A DNA stretch of 64,000 nt, taken from NCBI GenBank assembly GCA_036250195.1, contig JAVHZZ010000010.1, forward strand, positions 107,096,278-107,160,277. The letters are read 5' to 3'. The translations under genes were made by a program, and so were the position numbers. Shown one piece after another: positions 36,701-47,653 of the stretch. Below the pieces are notes generated by a model that made no database searches, was not told the DNA's origin, and worked only from the letters and a program-made list of their open reading frames with translations. The stretch is from Mixophyes australis (lineage: Eukaryota > Chordata > Amphibia > Anura > Limnodynastidae). Within the stretch, counting starts at the first letter, position 1; every line of letters begins with the position of its first letter.

Positions 36701-36847
36701 ATGCGATTCTTCCTTTAAAATGTTCCCAACAGGCTGTTGAGACTTATATCGCCCTCCAGGCTAACATTTGCCAGCCGGCCCCTGCTCCCTGCAGTGTAGT
36801 TCTGCCTCTGGCAGTGGAGGGTATGGTGAGTCCAAGAGCCTACATAT

Positions 36848-37138
36848 CATAGGCAAACTGAGGGAGGGTTCCTAGTACCTGGAAACCCACCTCCAAACCT
36901 GTAACACTGTATAATTGAGGTGACTGGACCCTGCTCCCGCTTCACACAGCTTGAAAACAAAGAGCTGTGTGCACCTAACAGTAGTGCACTGTTCCTATCC
37001 CCATATTATGGAGATAGGAAGAGTTGGAGAGCAGCCAAGCACTGTCTAATATTATAGCCATGCCCCCGTGCATGCTGGTCACGCCCACTGGTGGCGTGGT
37101 GTGGAAACCCCCCTCTACAAATCCTGCATTTGCCCCTG
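36848..37138 (-). mobile_element. 300-bp non-autonomous DNA element, family A, copy 3
   Basis: It begins CATAGGCAAACTGAGGGAGG and ends CCTGCATTTGCCCCTG, with the same interior and orientation as 1208-1513. No clean target duplication was found. Confidence 0.7.
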
Positions 37139-37464
37139 TATATGGCTGGTATTAACACACCTGCAGACAGTAGAGGTGGCAGATTGGCGTAGGGCGTGCA
37201 GGCGGCGTGTTCCTTTAAATACAGAGGAACCGGCGTGTGACCCAATTTAACCCTTTAAGTGCCACGCCTGCGGTGCCATATCTCCATCACATAGGCTGGG
37301 CCCGGCCACGGTTCTCTCTGCCCCGCCGGATGATAAACGGCTCTGCGCCTCCAGATCCCAGGGCAGTGTTAATCTCTTGCATGAATTGCTGGCCCAATCA
37401 ATGCTTGGAGAGCAGATCTGCAAGCTAAGTGCCCGGGCGCTGAACAGACCCTGACATCAGACAG

Positions 37465-37880
37465 CCACTAATTAACCTCTCCTGTGCCAGAGCAATGACA
37501 TCAGCCAGACACCATATGCCCCTCTAGGCTCCTGAAATCACTCAGGAACTCATTAACCCATCTCCTGCCAAGACCCTGATATCATGCAGCCGCTAATTAA
37601 CGCTTCCACTGCAGGGACAGGGGCATCAGACAGCCGCTAATTAACCCTTCCAATTCTTCCACTAATTAAATATTCCGGGGGCTCTGATGTCAGCCAGGCT
37701 CTATTAAAACATCCCTGCTAACTAGTTAACCCTTCTTTTGTCACTACCCTTAAAAGATCAAAACAAATATGAATTATGCTTTATCTTCAAGTGCAGGCAG
37801 CCACGTACCAGAGCCCATAACTCCAGCCACTAATTAACCCCTCGACCGCCGGGACGGCATCCTGTAATCGCTAATTAACA
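37465..37880. repeat. Spaced array of CTAATTAA motifs in a degenerate repeat
   Basis: Exact CTAATTAA occurs at 37468, 37593, 37637, 37662, 37830 and 37871. Near-copies are TCATTAACCC at 37550 and CTAGTTAACC at 37722. Most are preceded by CAGCC(A/G) and followed by CCCTTCC or CCTCTCC, with GACATCAG or GATATCA upstream, so the array looks like a decayed tandem repeat of about 40-60 bp with a conserved core. TAATTA is the core bound by many homeodomain proteins. A role in regulation is inference only; GALNT18 exon 1 lies about 3.4 kb downstream. Confidence 0.7.
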
Positions 37881-38120
37881 ATTACCTTGCCCAGGACCTC
37901 ACATCAAGCTCTCACGATTGATCTGTCTTTCTGGCAATAATCTTAAAGCGTTGTCTGAAGGAGTAAGAATAACAACAAATGTAGAGAAGTTGGTCTATAT
38001 AAAATATATAAAAAAAAAGACTTTTATAGGGACAAATCCTTGAGGGTGACGTCACATGGGCACTTTTCACGCTACATTGAAAGTGCAAAGACTCCAAATT
38101 TAAAATAATGGCCCCATCAT

Positions 38121-38398
38121 GGTAAGGGCCAAGATGTGAGGAGTTTGTATGTTCTTCTGTGTTTGTGTGGGTTTCCTCCTGGTGCTCCGGTTTCCTCCCA
38201 CAATCCAAAAACATACTGGTAGGTTAATTGGCTGCTCTCAAATTGTCCCTAGTCTCTGTCTCTATGTGTCTGTGTGTGTGTGTTAGGGAATTTAGACTGT
38301 ATTCTCCAATGGGGCAGGGACTGATGTGAGTGAGTTCTCTGTACAGCGCTGCGGAATTAGTGGCGCTAAATAAATAAATGATGATGATGATGATGTTG
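38121..38398 (+). mobile_element. V-SINE-type SINE, 5'-truncated
   Basis: The central domain (GGTTTCCTCCTGGTGCTCCG), GT-rich spacer and tail (GCGGAATTAGTGGCGCTAAA, GATGATGATG) are present, while the tRNA-like head is missing. Confidence 0.85.
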
Positions 38399-39446
38399 AT
38401 TGGGATGCAAAGTGGAAAAAAAAATTAAGACCCTCCTCCCCCCACCAAAAGAGTACAAATAAGTAAATGCACAACTTTAAAATAAACGTTAAGTGAACAA
38501 ATGATCCCCCCCCCCCAATCTTCTTTCATTATTTTATTCAATATAAAATAAAATCTTCTCAAATAATCAAAACTTGGAATCCCTGATTGTGTTTTCACTT
38601 TCAGGTTATTTCCCTGTTTTTCCGGCACTGGGTGTGTTTCCCAGTCTTTCTCAGTTTCTCCCAAACTTTCCCAGTCCCACATTGTTACTTTACCTGTTGA
38701 ATTTATCACCTTATGTATGTACCATGGAATTTTTAATACACATTTTGACAGGAAAATCTAAGATCTAGAAAACCCAGGTGGAGACCAGGAAATCTGCTAT
38801 TTGAAATTGGAAACATTAGTCCCTTGAACTCCCAATGGCTACCAAACAATCACAAAGAGCTAGTGTGGGAAAGCGCTTGTGATTGGCTGCCAGGGAAGAG
38901 GAGACCTGGGATTCTTTATTCTTATATTTGAATATAACAGTAGTCAATATTTTGTTTTTTGCTGTTTTTATTTCTGTTTGTACAGTGACTTATAAAGACA
39001 GATGAAAGAAAATATTTTGTTTTCCGTTGAGACAACAATGGATTGAAAGAGAAGATTTTATTTTAAATTGAAGAAAGTGGAGAAAGTGTGGAGGGTCATT
39101 TGTTTGGTTAAAGTGTATGATAAAGTTGGGTGTGTTTACATATTTTCACTCTTTTGATGTAATAGGACCTCTGACCATTATACTCTAACTAATGGGGTGG
39201 CAAAATAGTCACTCCAGGGGCCAAAATATTGTTCATGACCCCGCCCACCCCCCTCCCCCTTATGAAGAAGGGGGATAGGGGGCTTGGGCTTGGCCTGGTA
39301 GAGGAGGGATGCAGACCAATTATTTATTTATTACATTACACAGCGCTGGTCCTGAGGTTTCAGCTTCACTTGCTGCATGTTACCATCCCTCTCACCGAGC
39401 TGGTTTTCAAGCATTCTCGAGTGAAAACATTTCTATACAAACACTG
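38399..39446. other. Intergenic stretch, no gene seen
   Basis: Contains poly-C and poly-A runs near 38400-38515. No coding region was recognised. Confidence 0.45.
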
Positions 39447-39584
39447 ATAGCGTATCAGAGACTCTATATAATGTATGAGAGAATAAATAGAATATACCAG
39501 AGACTATATAACATATAAAAGACTATATAAAATGTATCAGAGAATACATATAATGTAAGAGGGACAATACACACAAACACACAC

Positions 39585-39666
<82 letters not shown>

Positions 39667-40235
39667 GTATCAAAGGCTCTGTTGGATGTGGAAGCCAAGA
39701 GAAAAAAATGTATCAGAGACTCTATACAGAATTTATCAGCGAATGTAAAGAAAAATATTAGCTACAACGTATCAGGCACTATATACACAGTGTATCAGAC
39801 ATTAGATACAATGTATGAGTCAGTGTATATAATGTATCACACACGCTCGCTCTCTCTACAATGTCTCAGAGACTATATATACAACGTATCAGGCACTATA
39901 TACACAATGTATCAGACATTAGATACAATGTATAAGGCACTACATATGCAATGTGTCAGACACTATACACACAAAGTATCATATATTAGATACAATGTAT
40001 CAGACACTATATGCATAGCATATCACACAATAAATACAATGTATCAGGCACTATTTATACAATGCATCAGGTACTATATACACAAAGTATCACAAATTCG
40101 ATACAATGTATCAGTGAGTGTATATAATGTATCACACACACACACACACACACACACATTCTCTCTCTCTACACTGTTTCAGACACTATAAACACAACGT
40201 ATCAGGTACTATAAACAATGTATCACAGATTAGAT

Positions 40236-40280
<45 letters not shown>

Positions 40281-40699
40281 AATAAATCAGGCACTAGATG
40301 CAATGTATCAGACATTAGATACAATGTATCAGACATTAGATCCAATGTCTCACAGATTACATACAATGTATCAGACATTAGATAAAATGTATCAGGCACT
40401 AGGTATAATGTATCGGACATTAGATACAATGAATCAGGCACTAGATATAATGTATCAGACATTAGATACAATGTATCAGGCATTAGACAAAATGAATCGG
40501 CACTAGATATAAGGTATCGGACATTAGATACAATGTATCAGACATCAGATACAATGTATCAGGCACTATAGGGACAATGTAACACACATTACATACAATG
40601 TATCACAGGTTATACACAATGTATCACATATTATATACAATGTATCGGATTAGATATAATGAATTAGGCACTATAGGCATAATGTATCATAGATAAAAT

Positions 40700-40788
<89 letters not shown>

Positions 40789-40937
40789 CATATTAGAAAC
40801 AATGTATCAGACATTAGGCACAATGTATCACAGATTATATACAAGGTATCAGATAATACATGCAATGTATCACAGAATAGATACAATGTATCACACAATA
40901 TACACAATGTATCACACATTAGATACAATGTATCAGA
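39447..40937. repeat. 20-21 bp minisatellite with three (AT)n blocks
   Basis: The unit is close to ACAATGTATCAGACATTAGAT, with many variants (AGGCACTATA, CACAGATTA). It is interrupted by pure (AT)n at about 39587-39663, 40238-40276 and 40706-40786 and by a (CA)n run at 40133-40158. Methionine-rich peptides such as MYQTLDTMYQTLD come from translating the unit and are not genes. The array stops about 10 bases short of the GC-rich promoter block of the GALNT18-like gene. Confidence 0.93.
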
Positions 40938-40944
40938 GTATTCT

Positions 40945-41240
40945 GCGCTGGAATGTGAGGAGAGAAGAGCAGGTTTTGTCTCGGGAGAAGCTCCCGCCCC
41001 CTCCTGTCAGTGATTGGATAGAGCGCAGACAGGAGAACCTGTGATTGGCTGTCCAGGCTGTCACATGGTGCCCGCTGTGCCCGGTCTCTCCCAGGGGCTG
41101 CTGCCCGCTCACTGCGATGAGAAGCGGCGGAGAGTCCGGTAACTTCTCCCGATACCTCCCCCGGGCACCGGCTGAACCGTGACACTGAGCCCCCCAATTC
41201 CCGGGGTCCCCCCGCCCCCGCTATATGGAGGGAGGTGAGG
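40945..41240 (+). promoter_or_regulatory. GALNT18-like promoter and 5'UTR
   Basis: The AT-rich minisatellite gives way to GC- and CpG-rich sequence. Two inverted CCAAT boxes (TGATTGG at 41011 and 41042) and GC-box-like CCGCCCCCTCC at about 40994 are present, with no TATA box at a useful distance. This is the usual layout of a CpG-island promoter. The transcription start cannot be placed exactly. An upstream ORF of 21 codons runs 41117-41182 and an out-of-frame ATG at 41225 overlaps the main start. Confidence 0.75.
41117..41182 (+). other. Upstream ORF in the 5'UTR
   Basis: The ATG at 41117 opens a 21-codon frame (MRSGGESGNFSRYLPRAPAEP) closed by TGA at 41180-41182, 58 bases before the main start. 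If it lies in the transcript, it could dampen translation of the main frame. Whether transcription begins upstream of it is not shown. Confidence 0.5.
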
Positions 41241-41478
41241 ATGGTCTGTACCAGGAAAACCAAACCCTTCGTGTCCACCTGCGTGATCCTGAGTGGGATG
41301 AGTAACATCCTGTGCCTGCTGTACGTGGGCTGGGTCACCAACTACATGGCCGGGCTCTATGTGCGGGTGCAGGAGCCCCCCGACAGCAGGAAACTGGAGC
41401 AAGAGGACAAGGGGGACACCCTGAGGATTATAGAGCGGCTGGACCGGCTGGAGAGCGTCATCAACCAGCATATCCAAG
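41241..41478 (+). CDS. GALNT18: GALNT18-like polypeptide GalNAc-transferase, exon 1 (N-terminal 79 codons)
   Basis: The exon encodes MVCTRKTKPFVSTCVILSGM and continues to INQHIQ, close to the N-terminus I know for vertebrate GALNT18. It has the build of a type II Golgi/ER membrane protein: a short cytoplasmic tail with basic residues (1-13), a signal-anchor segment (about 14-35, VILSGMSNILCLLYVGW), then a charged stem with a probable coiled coil (GDTLRIIERLDRLESVI, about 59-75). The catalytic GT-A and lectin domains of the roughly 600-residue family must be in later exons outside the window. The start has a strong context, with A at -3 and G at +4. The exon ends in phase 1 at CAAG followed by GTAACC. 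Family members start mucin-type O-glycosylation; GALNT18 belongs to the Y subfamily, reported as having little activity alone. Confidence 0.93.
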
Positions 41479-43370
41479 GTAACCTGCCTGTGTATTACAC
41501 CATGTGTACCTTATAGTACCGGTATATACAGGTAACCTGCCTGTGTATTACACCATGTGTACCTTATAGTACCGGTATATACAGGTAACCTGCCTGTGTA
41601 TTACACCATGTGTACCTTATAGTACCAGTATATACAGGTAACCTGCCTGTGTATTACACCATGTGTACCTTATAGTACCAGTATATACAGGTAACCTGCC
41701 TGTGTATTACACCATGTGTACCTTATAGTACCAGTATATACAGGTAACCTGCCTGTGTATTACACCATGTGTACCTTATAGTACCAGTATATACAGGTAA
41801 CCTGCCTGTGTATTACACCATGTGTACCTTATAGTACCAGTATATACAGGTAACCTGCCTGTGTATTACACCATGTGTACCTTATAGTACCAGTATATAC
41901 AGGTAACCTGCCTGTGTATTACACCATGTGTACCTTATAGTACCAGTATATACAGGTAACCTGCCTCTGTATTACACTATGTGTACCTTATAGTACCAGT
42001 ATATACAGGTAACCTGCCTGTGTATTACACCATGTGTACCTTATAGTACCAGTATATACAGGTAACCTGCCTGTGTATTACACCATGTGTACCTTATAGT
42101 ACCAGTATATACAGGTAACCTGCCTGTGTATTACACCATGTGTACCTTATAGTACCAGTATATACAGTTAACCTGCCTGTGTATTACACCATGTGTACCT
42201 TATAGTACCAGTATATACAGGTAACCTGCCTCTGTATTACACCATGTGTACCTTATAGTACTAGCATATCCAAGGTAACCTGCCTCTGTATTACACCATG
42301 TGTACCTTTATAGTACCAGTATATACAGGTAACCTGCCTGTGTATTACACCATGTGTACCTTTATAGTACCAGTATATACAGGTAACCTGCCTGTGTATT
42401 ACACCATGTGTACCTTTATAGTACCAGTATATACAGGTAACCTGTCTCTGAATTACACCATGTGTACCTTATAGTACTAGCATATCCAAGGTAACCTGCC
42501 TGTGTATTACACCATGTGTACCTTATAGTACCAGCATATACAAGGTAACCTGCCTCTGTATTACACTGTGGTCCTTATAGTACCAGCACATACAAGGTAA
42601 CCTGCCTCTGTATTACACCATGTGTACCTTATAGTACCAGTATATACAGGTAACCTGCCTCTGTATTACACTGTGGTCCTTATAGTACCAGCATATCCAA
42701 GGTAACCTGCCTCTGTATTACACCATGTGTACCTTATAGTACCAGCATATCCAAGGTAACCTGCCTCTGTATTACACTGTGGTCTCTGTATTACACAGTG
42801 GTCCTTATAGTACCTGCATATCCAAGGTAACCTGCCTCTGTATTACACCATGTGTACCTTATAGTACCAACATATACAAGGTAACCTGCCTCTGTATTAC
42901 ACTGTGGTCCTTATAGTACCAGCACATACAAGGTAACCTGCCTCTGTATTACACCATGTGTACCTTATAGTACCAGTATATACAGGTAACCTGCCTCTGT
43001 ATTACACTGTGGTCCTTATAGTACCAGCATATCCAAGGTAACCTGCTTCTGTATTACACCATGTGTACCTTATAGTACCAGCATATCCAAGGTAACCTGC
43101 CTCTGTATTACACTGTGGTCTCTGTATTACACAGTGCTCCTTATAGTACCTGCATATCCAAGGTAACCTGCCTCTGTATTACACCATATAGACCTTATAG
43201 TACCAGTATATCCAAGGTAACCTGCCTCTGTATTACACTGTGGTGTCTGTATTACACCATATGGACCTTATAGTACCTGCATATACAAGGTAACCTGTCT
43301 CTGTATTACACTGTGGTCCTTGTATTACACCATGTGGAGCTTATAGTACCAGCATATACAAGGTCACATA
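41464..43370 (+). repeat. 53-bp minisatellite derived from the exon 1/intron 1 junction, about 35 copies
   Basis: The unit is GGTAACCTGCCTGTGTATTA then CACCATGTGTACCTTATAGT and ACCAGTATATACA, 53 bp. Distal copies carry ACCAGCATATCCAAG directly before GTAACCTGCC, for example at 42687-42701, 42741-42755 and 43077-43091. That 15-base phrase is identical to the last 15 bases of the coding exon (41464-41478), so each unit repeats the exon end and its splice donor. Units from 41480 to about 42250 are nearly identical; later ones vary and include 54-bp and shorter forms. In frame with exon 1 a TAG follows at 41514-41516, so use of any later donor copy would put a stop in the message. Confidence 0.95.
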
Positions 43371-43880
43371 CCTCTGTATTAAATCTACCTCTATATTCTA
43401 TGCTCTGTGTACAATGTAAACTATCTCTGTATTATGTCATGTCCTGTTTGTTATATTACACTGTGAAATGTTCCGGGGCATGTTACCAACCAACATATAC
43501 AGTTTATTTACCTCCGTATTACACCTACATCTTTATTACACTATGGCCTTTGTATTTGCCCTCTGTATTACACCATATATACCTTATGATACCAGCTTGG
43601 ACAAAGTATCCATCCTCTGTATTGCACCATGACCTGTGTATTTTATATCATACTGTTACCTGCTAATGTGTGTCATCTACCAGCCTATAAAATACTTTCC
43701 TCTGTATTACACCTACCTGTCTATATGACACTAGGACCTCTCCATTACACAATAACCAGAGCATTATACTGTATCGTATGCGCCTTCTGCAAGGCATCTA
43801 CAAAGTACTTTCCTCTGTATTACACCTTCGCCTGTGTATTATAATGTGTGTACACTTTCTGGGGAGTTTTACCAGCTAAC
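43371..43880 (+). repeat. Degenerate distal end of the 53-bp array
   Basis: Fragments such as CCTCTGTATTACACCATATA, CCTCCGTATTACACCTACAT and CCTTATGATACCAGC recur without a strict period. They are older, decayed units of the array at 41464-43370. Peptides predicted here, with repeated LYYT-like motifs, are by-products. Confidence 0.75.
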
Positions 43881-44992
43881 AATGTATCTCTGTAATATAC
43901 ATAATATGTATAATACCTACTCAAGCTCCTGGACAGTATCATTGTCTGCTTTATAGAAGCTGTAGTGTAACGTTAATGTATTCCATATGCATTGTATTAG
44001 ATGGTAACTGTGTGTGATATTATATATGTTATAATATAGATTGTGTGTTATACATACATTACCTGCTGTTGTATAAACTCAGCTGCTGCACCGGTCTAAT
44101 CACTATTCCTCCAGGTACTACAGAGTGCAGACTCCGGGGTTACCTGTCCCTTAATACTCTGCTTCTACTTGAGTATTACACCCAAATATTAACCGTTTAC
44201 CCAACACACTTTCATTAGTGTCCCAGACTAATGCTTTATGCTAATGTACTCATCAGGAAAGCACATTCCTGTGCCTTGTACATATCAGTGTGTAATGCAT
44301 ATATGTGTCTATACTGCTATCTGTGTGTGTGTGTTGTGTGCCACTGACATACATACATGACATACACGTGTAGCACAGGCATGTTAGACCTCTACCAGTC
44401 TGTAATATCCACTGGTATCCAAGCTCCCCCGGGGGCTGTTCTCCTACTGCTTACCCAACAATTTCAATATAATTATCTCTCCGGCAGCATAAATCACAGA
44501 GATGATATATCATGTTTCTCTGTGTTTACCCGTGTAATACATCACGTGTATGGCAAGTCCACGTGGGACCCTCACCCAATTAATGTGCCTCCCTGCGTTC
44601 ACTCATTTATTAGGCCTGTGTTTTTTGTAAAAATCAAGACCGTCAGTGTATACACACAGTGTTTGCAGTGCCCACATTAAACATTATATAATATAAATGA
44701 CATTAAATCGAATAGGGATACAGGAGCGTGTCCGGTGTATGTATTTCAGCTGCTGTGCTGGTTTTCTCGGATACGAGAACAGGAGCTCTAGTGGTTAATG
44801 GCTAATTCAATCCATGCACAAATGCCGTGCGATATTCCTACATATAATTCTGACTTGTTACTATGTATACACCACAGACCTCCTGTGTCTGGCTAAATAG
44901 TTTCCTGTATTGGACCCTGTGGCTGGATCACTTATAAATAACTTATTGTATATATTTATTTATTTCAATTAGTAGCGCAGTGCGCTGATGTT
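43881..44992. other. Intronic stretch, no exon seen
   Basis: No coding exon or repeat family was recognised. The 107-codon frame at 44357-44680 has no recognisable domain. Confidence 0.45.
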
Positions 44993-45343
44993 ATCACCAT
45001 CATCATCTATTTATGTAGCGACACTAATTCCGCAGCGCTGTACAGAGAACTCGCTCACATCAGTCCCTGCCCCATTGGAGCTTACAATCTAAATCCCTTA
45101 ACATATACACACACACATATACACACACACAGACCGAGAGAGACTAAGGGCAATTTTATAGCAGCCAATTAACCTACCAGTATGTTTTTGGCATGTGGGA
45201 GGAAACCGGAGCACCCGGAGGAAACCTACGCAAACACGGGGAGAACATACAAACTCCACACAGATAAGGCGATGGTCGGGAATCAAACTCTTAACCCCAG
45301 TGCTGTGAGGCAGAAGTGCTAACCACTGAGCCACCGTACTACC
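44993..45343 (-). mobile_element. V-SINE-type SINE, full length
   Basis: Read on the minus strand it has the A box (GTGGCTCAGTGGTTAGCACT), a B box, the central domain, a GT-rich spacer and the tail ending in GGTGATAA-like repeats. Antisense to GALNT18. Confidence 0.9.
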
Positions 45344-45798
45344 AACATATCATTGCAAATGTACTGATTTTGGTATTCGAAATGTATTGATTTCTGATGC
45401 AGTAGCATATGTTGCAGGAAATGTGTTTTTGGAAGAAAGGAAATGCGATACTAATTTGGCCTTTTCATTTGTGAGTGACCAAGACCTCTTTTAGCCTGAA
45501 TGCACACGAGGGGGTCGTTAGAATTTCATCCTATGTCTTAGAGAGAGAAGAAACCTTACAGCAAGTAATTTAGGAAATCACAGATCGATGTACAAATTAA
45601 GTTTACATGGCATTTAAATCCAAGATTAGAGAACATATTACATCCTGATGCTAATATCTCAGACTTTGTGGTGCCATTTAAGAAAGGTGGCAACATGTGT
45701 GTCAGAAACAGTATATAAAGAGCTCTGTTTGACCATGTAATGTATTATACCATCTGTACTTCTGAATGATTACTAGTACCTGCAACTATTGTGTAATG

Positions 45799-46013
45799 CA
45801 TACTTGCCTCCTTAGAATCACGTCATTTTGGCCCCGCCCTTGCAAAGAAATCACTATTTTGTTGCGGTGGTGGTGCCAAAATGACGCGATTCACAGTGAA
45901 TCACATCATTTTGACCGCAGGATGCAGGAGACTTACCTGCTGTCCGGGAAGTCTGGAAAATCTACCCGGAATTCAGGAGTTTCCCTGACATTCTGGGAGA
46001 GTGGGCAAGTATG
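45799..46013. mobile_element. hAT-type MITE family D
   Basis: Termini CATACTTGCC and GGGCAAGTATG are flanked by GTGTAATG (45791-45798) and GTTTAATG (46014-46021), matching at 7 of 8 positions. The interior holds CACGTCATTTTGGCCCCGCC and CTGACATTCTGGGAGAG. Confidence 0.88.
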
Positions 46014-46759
46014 GTTTAATGGTCCTTGTGAGGACCCTTTGAGCAAATAGACATCACTGCCTGAAGATTCTGCCTGACACCTCTTATTGCCTGCTGTATC
46101 CTGCGACCAAGAGCTTACACTCTAATCTAGCAGCCCCTCGCATCCACATTACCCCCGGATGTCAATGTGTTTTCGGATGAGAGACTAATCACAGTAATGC
46201 AGCCAGGAGTATTGAAGCTGGAATGGAACCCTTATAAAGTACAGCAGTTACGGTATATGGCCGCTGGGTACTCTGCTGTTTACGAAGTCATCGAGTGTAT
46301 ATGGAGGAGAGCACATTGGTCAATAATGGCTATCAGACCCTGCTGACATCATACAGAGCAGATAATCCCAGGTGACAGCTGGGTCGGTGACTTGCGGTAT
46401 TTCTGGAGAGCGAGTCTCTGGACACAGCTCCCTTCAGCTCACACTGTTCTGTAACCTTAACTCAGATGGAAACCTGTTTTATCCGTGTGATCCAATATCC
46501 ATCAATAATAGGTTTCCAAGTCTTGTGTTTTTGGAATCAGCTCATAGGTTGTCTCTTTGTGTGACCGCTCCAGGGAATCTGTCAGTAACTTGAGCACATT
46601 ATAATTATTTTGTTGGATAAAGTGTTTGTGTTTGGTGTTTATAATTGCTCGAAATTAAACAGCTAGAGAGAGAGAGAGAGAGAGAGATCGAGCAAACTGC
46701 TGGTTATTGAAACGGATCATTAAAGTCCATTATCAGTGAGGCTGCATTATTCATCAGAG
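46014..46759. other. Intronic stretch, no exon seen
   Basis: A (GA)n run lies at 46665-46687. No coding exon was recognised. Confidence 0.45.
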
Positions 46760-46970
46760 GAAAGGGGGTGTCTTGGATCCATCAGAGGGGGGGGGGGGTG
46801 TCTTGGATCCATCAGGGGGGGGGGGTGTCTTGGATCCATCAGGGGGGGGGGGGTCTTGGATTCGTCAGAGGGGGGGGTGTCTTGGATCCATCAAAGGGGG
46901 GGGGGGTCTTGGATTCGTCAGGGGGGGGGGTGTGTCATGGATTCATCAGAGGAGGGGGGGTGTCATACCA
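46760..46970 (+). repeat. G-rich 25-30 bp minisatellite, 7-8 copies
   Basis: The unit is GTGTCTTGGATCCATCAGAG followed by a run of 6-13 G. The G-run length and a GGATCC/GGATTC change account for most variation. The plus strand is strongly G-rich with runs about every 28 bases. Glycine-rich peptides predicted from it are by-products. Confidence 0.93.
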
Positions 46971-47265
46971 TTTAACTGTATGTTAGGTGCAATTCCCAGT
47001 GTTTGATCTTGCTGAATATAACAGAGTGTGTTGTGTTACCAGAGGGTGGCTGTATATATAAAATATTACGGCTTGTAAGGATCTTTCTGCAGAGACGCAT
47101 GTTAATGGCGGTATACTGGAAGTGGTATGATATACTTCCGTATACCCCCCAACACTTCTACTGCTGTAATTATTCAATTCCATTTACTTACGTTCCCATT
47201 ACATTTTCCATACGGCCACTTCTAAAATTTCTATTCTTCCACTGACCGTAACCATTAATCATGAC

Positions 47266-47492
47266 CATACTTGCCGACTTTCCAACATCGGCGCCCGTGA
47301 GCTGCGTGGGGGAGGTGGGCGTTTCGGAGGTGGGGCTATGCAGATCAGGCTTGGGAATCGCAGCATTTTTTTTATCTAATTCTGCCCATTTCAGTAGGAT
47401 GTGGGCAGATGCGGGAGGCTGCCATACTCTCCCGGGAGACCTACTCGGAATCCGGGAGTCTCCTGGACATTCCGGGAGAGTTGACAGGTATG
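47266..47492. mobile_element. hAT-type MITE family D with exact 8-bp target duplication
   Basis: Termini CATACTTGCC and TTGACAGGTATG are flanked on both sides by ATCATGAC (47258-47265 and 47493-47500), an exact 8-bp duplication. This fixes both the element's ends and its hAT-like nature. Confidence 0.93.
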
Positions 47493-47653
47493 ATCATGAC
47501 ACAATAGCACACTGATAGTAAATGATAACATTTTCACCTGTCGGTAAGAAAAACAGAGGTCAGTAAAAATGAGTCCCCATACTGATACAACAAAATAATA
47601 CACACAGAATTGTCGTGCCATGGATTCTAAGACTGTGTCAGGTTATAAACCCC

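Noticed and set aside
39682..40928. Frames rich in MYQTLDTMYQ or LYLMSDTLYL peptides, up to 169 codons
   Set aside because: They come from the 20-21 bp minisatellite beside the (AT)n blocks; a 21-base unit is open in several frames on both strands by composition alone.
41235..41240. A GTG two codons before the main ATG as start of the GALNT18-like protein
   Set aside because: GTG is not a usual start in vertebrate nuclear genes, and the ATG at 41241 has a strong context and matches the known MVCTRKTK start.
40919..41477. Two overlapping minus-strand frames of 140 and 122 codons opposite GALNT18 exon 1
   Set aside because: They are shadows of the GC-rich exon and promoter. The plus-strand exon has a known family match, a start context and a splice donor; the minus frames have none.
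41479..41516. Coding sequence running on past the donor to the TAG at 41514
   Set aside because: Known GALNT18 proteins diverge exactly after INQHIQ and a good donor stands there; the extra 12 codons are the first tandem unit.
43313..43844. Frames of 117 and 71 codons with repeated LYYT-like motifs
   Set aside because: They lie in the decayed end of the 53-bp array and mirror its repeated CTCTGTATTACAC phrase.
46736..47006. Glycine-rich proteins (GGGCLGSIRGGG) in three frames
   Set aside because: They are translations of the G-rich minisatellite in all three phases.
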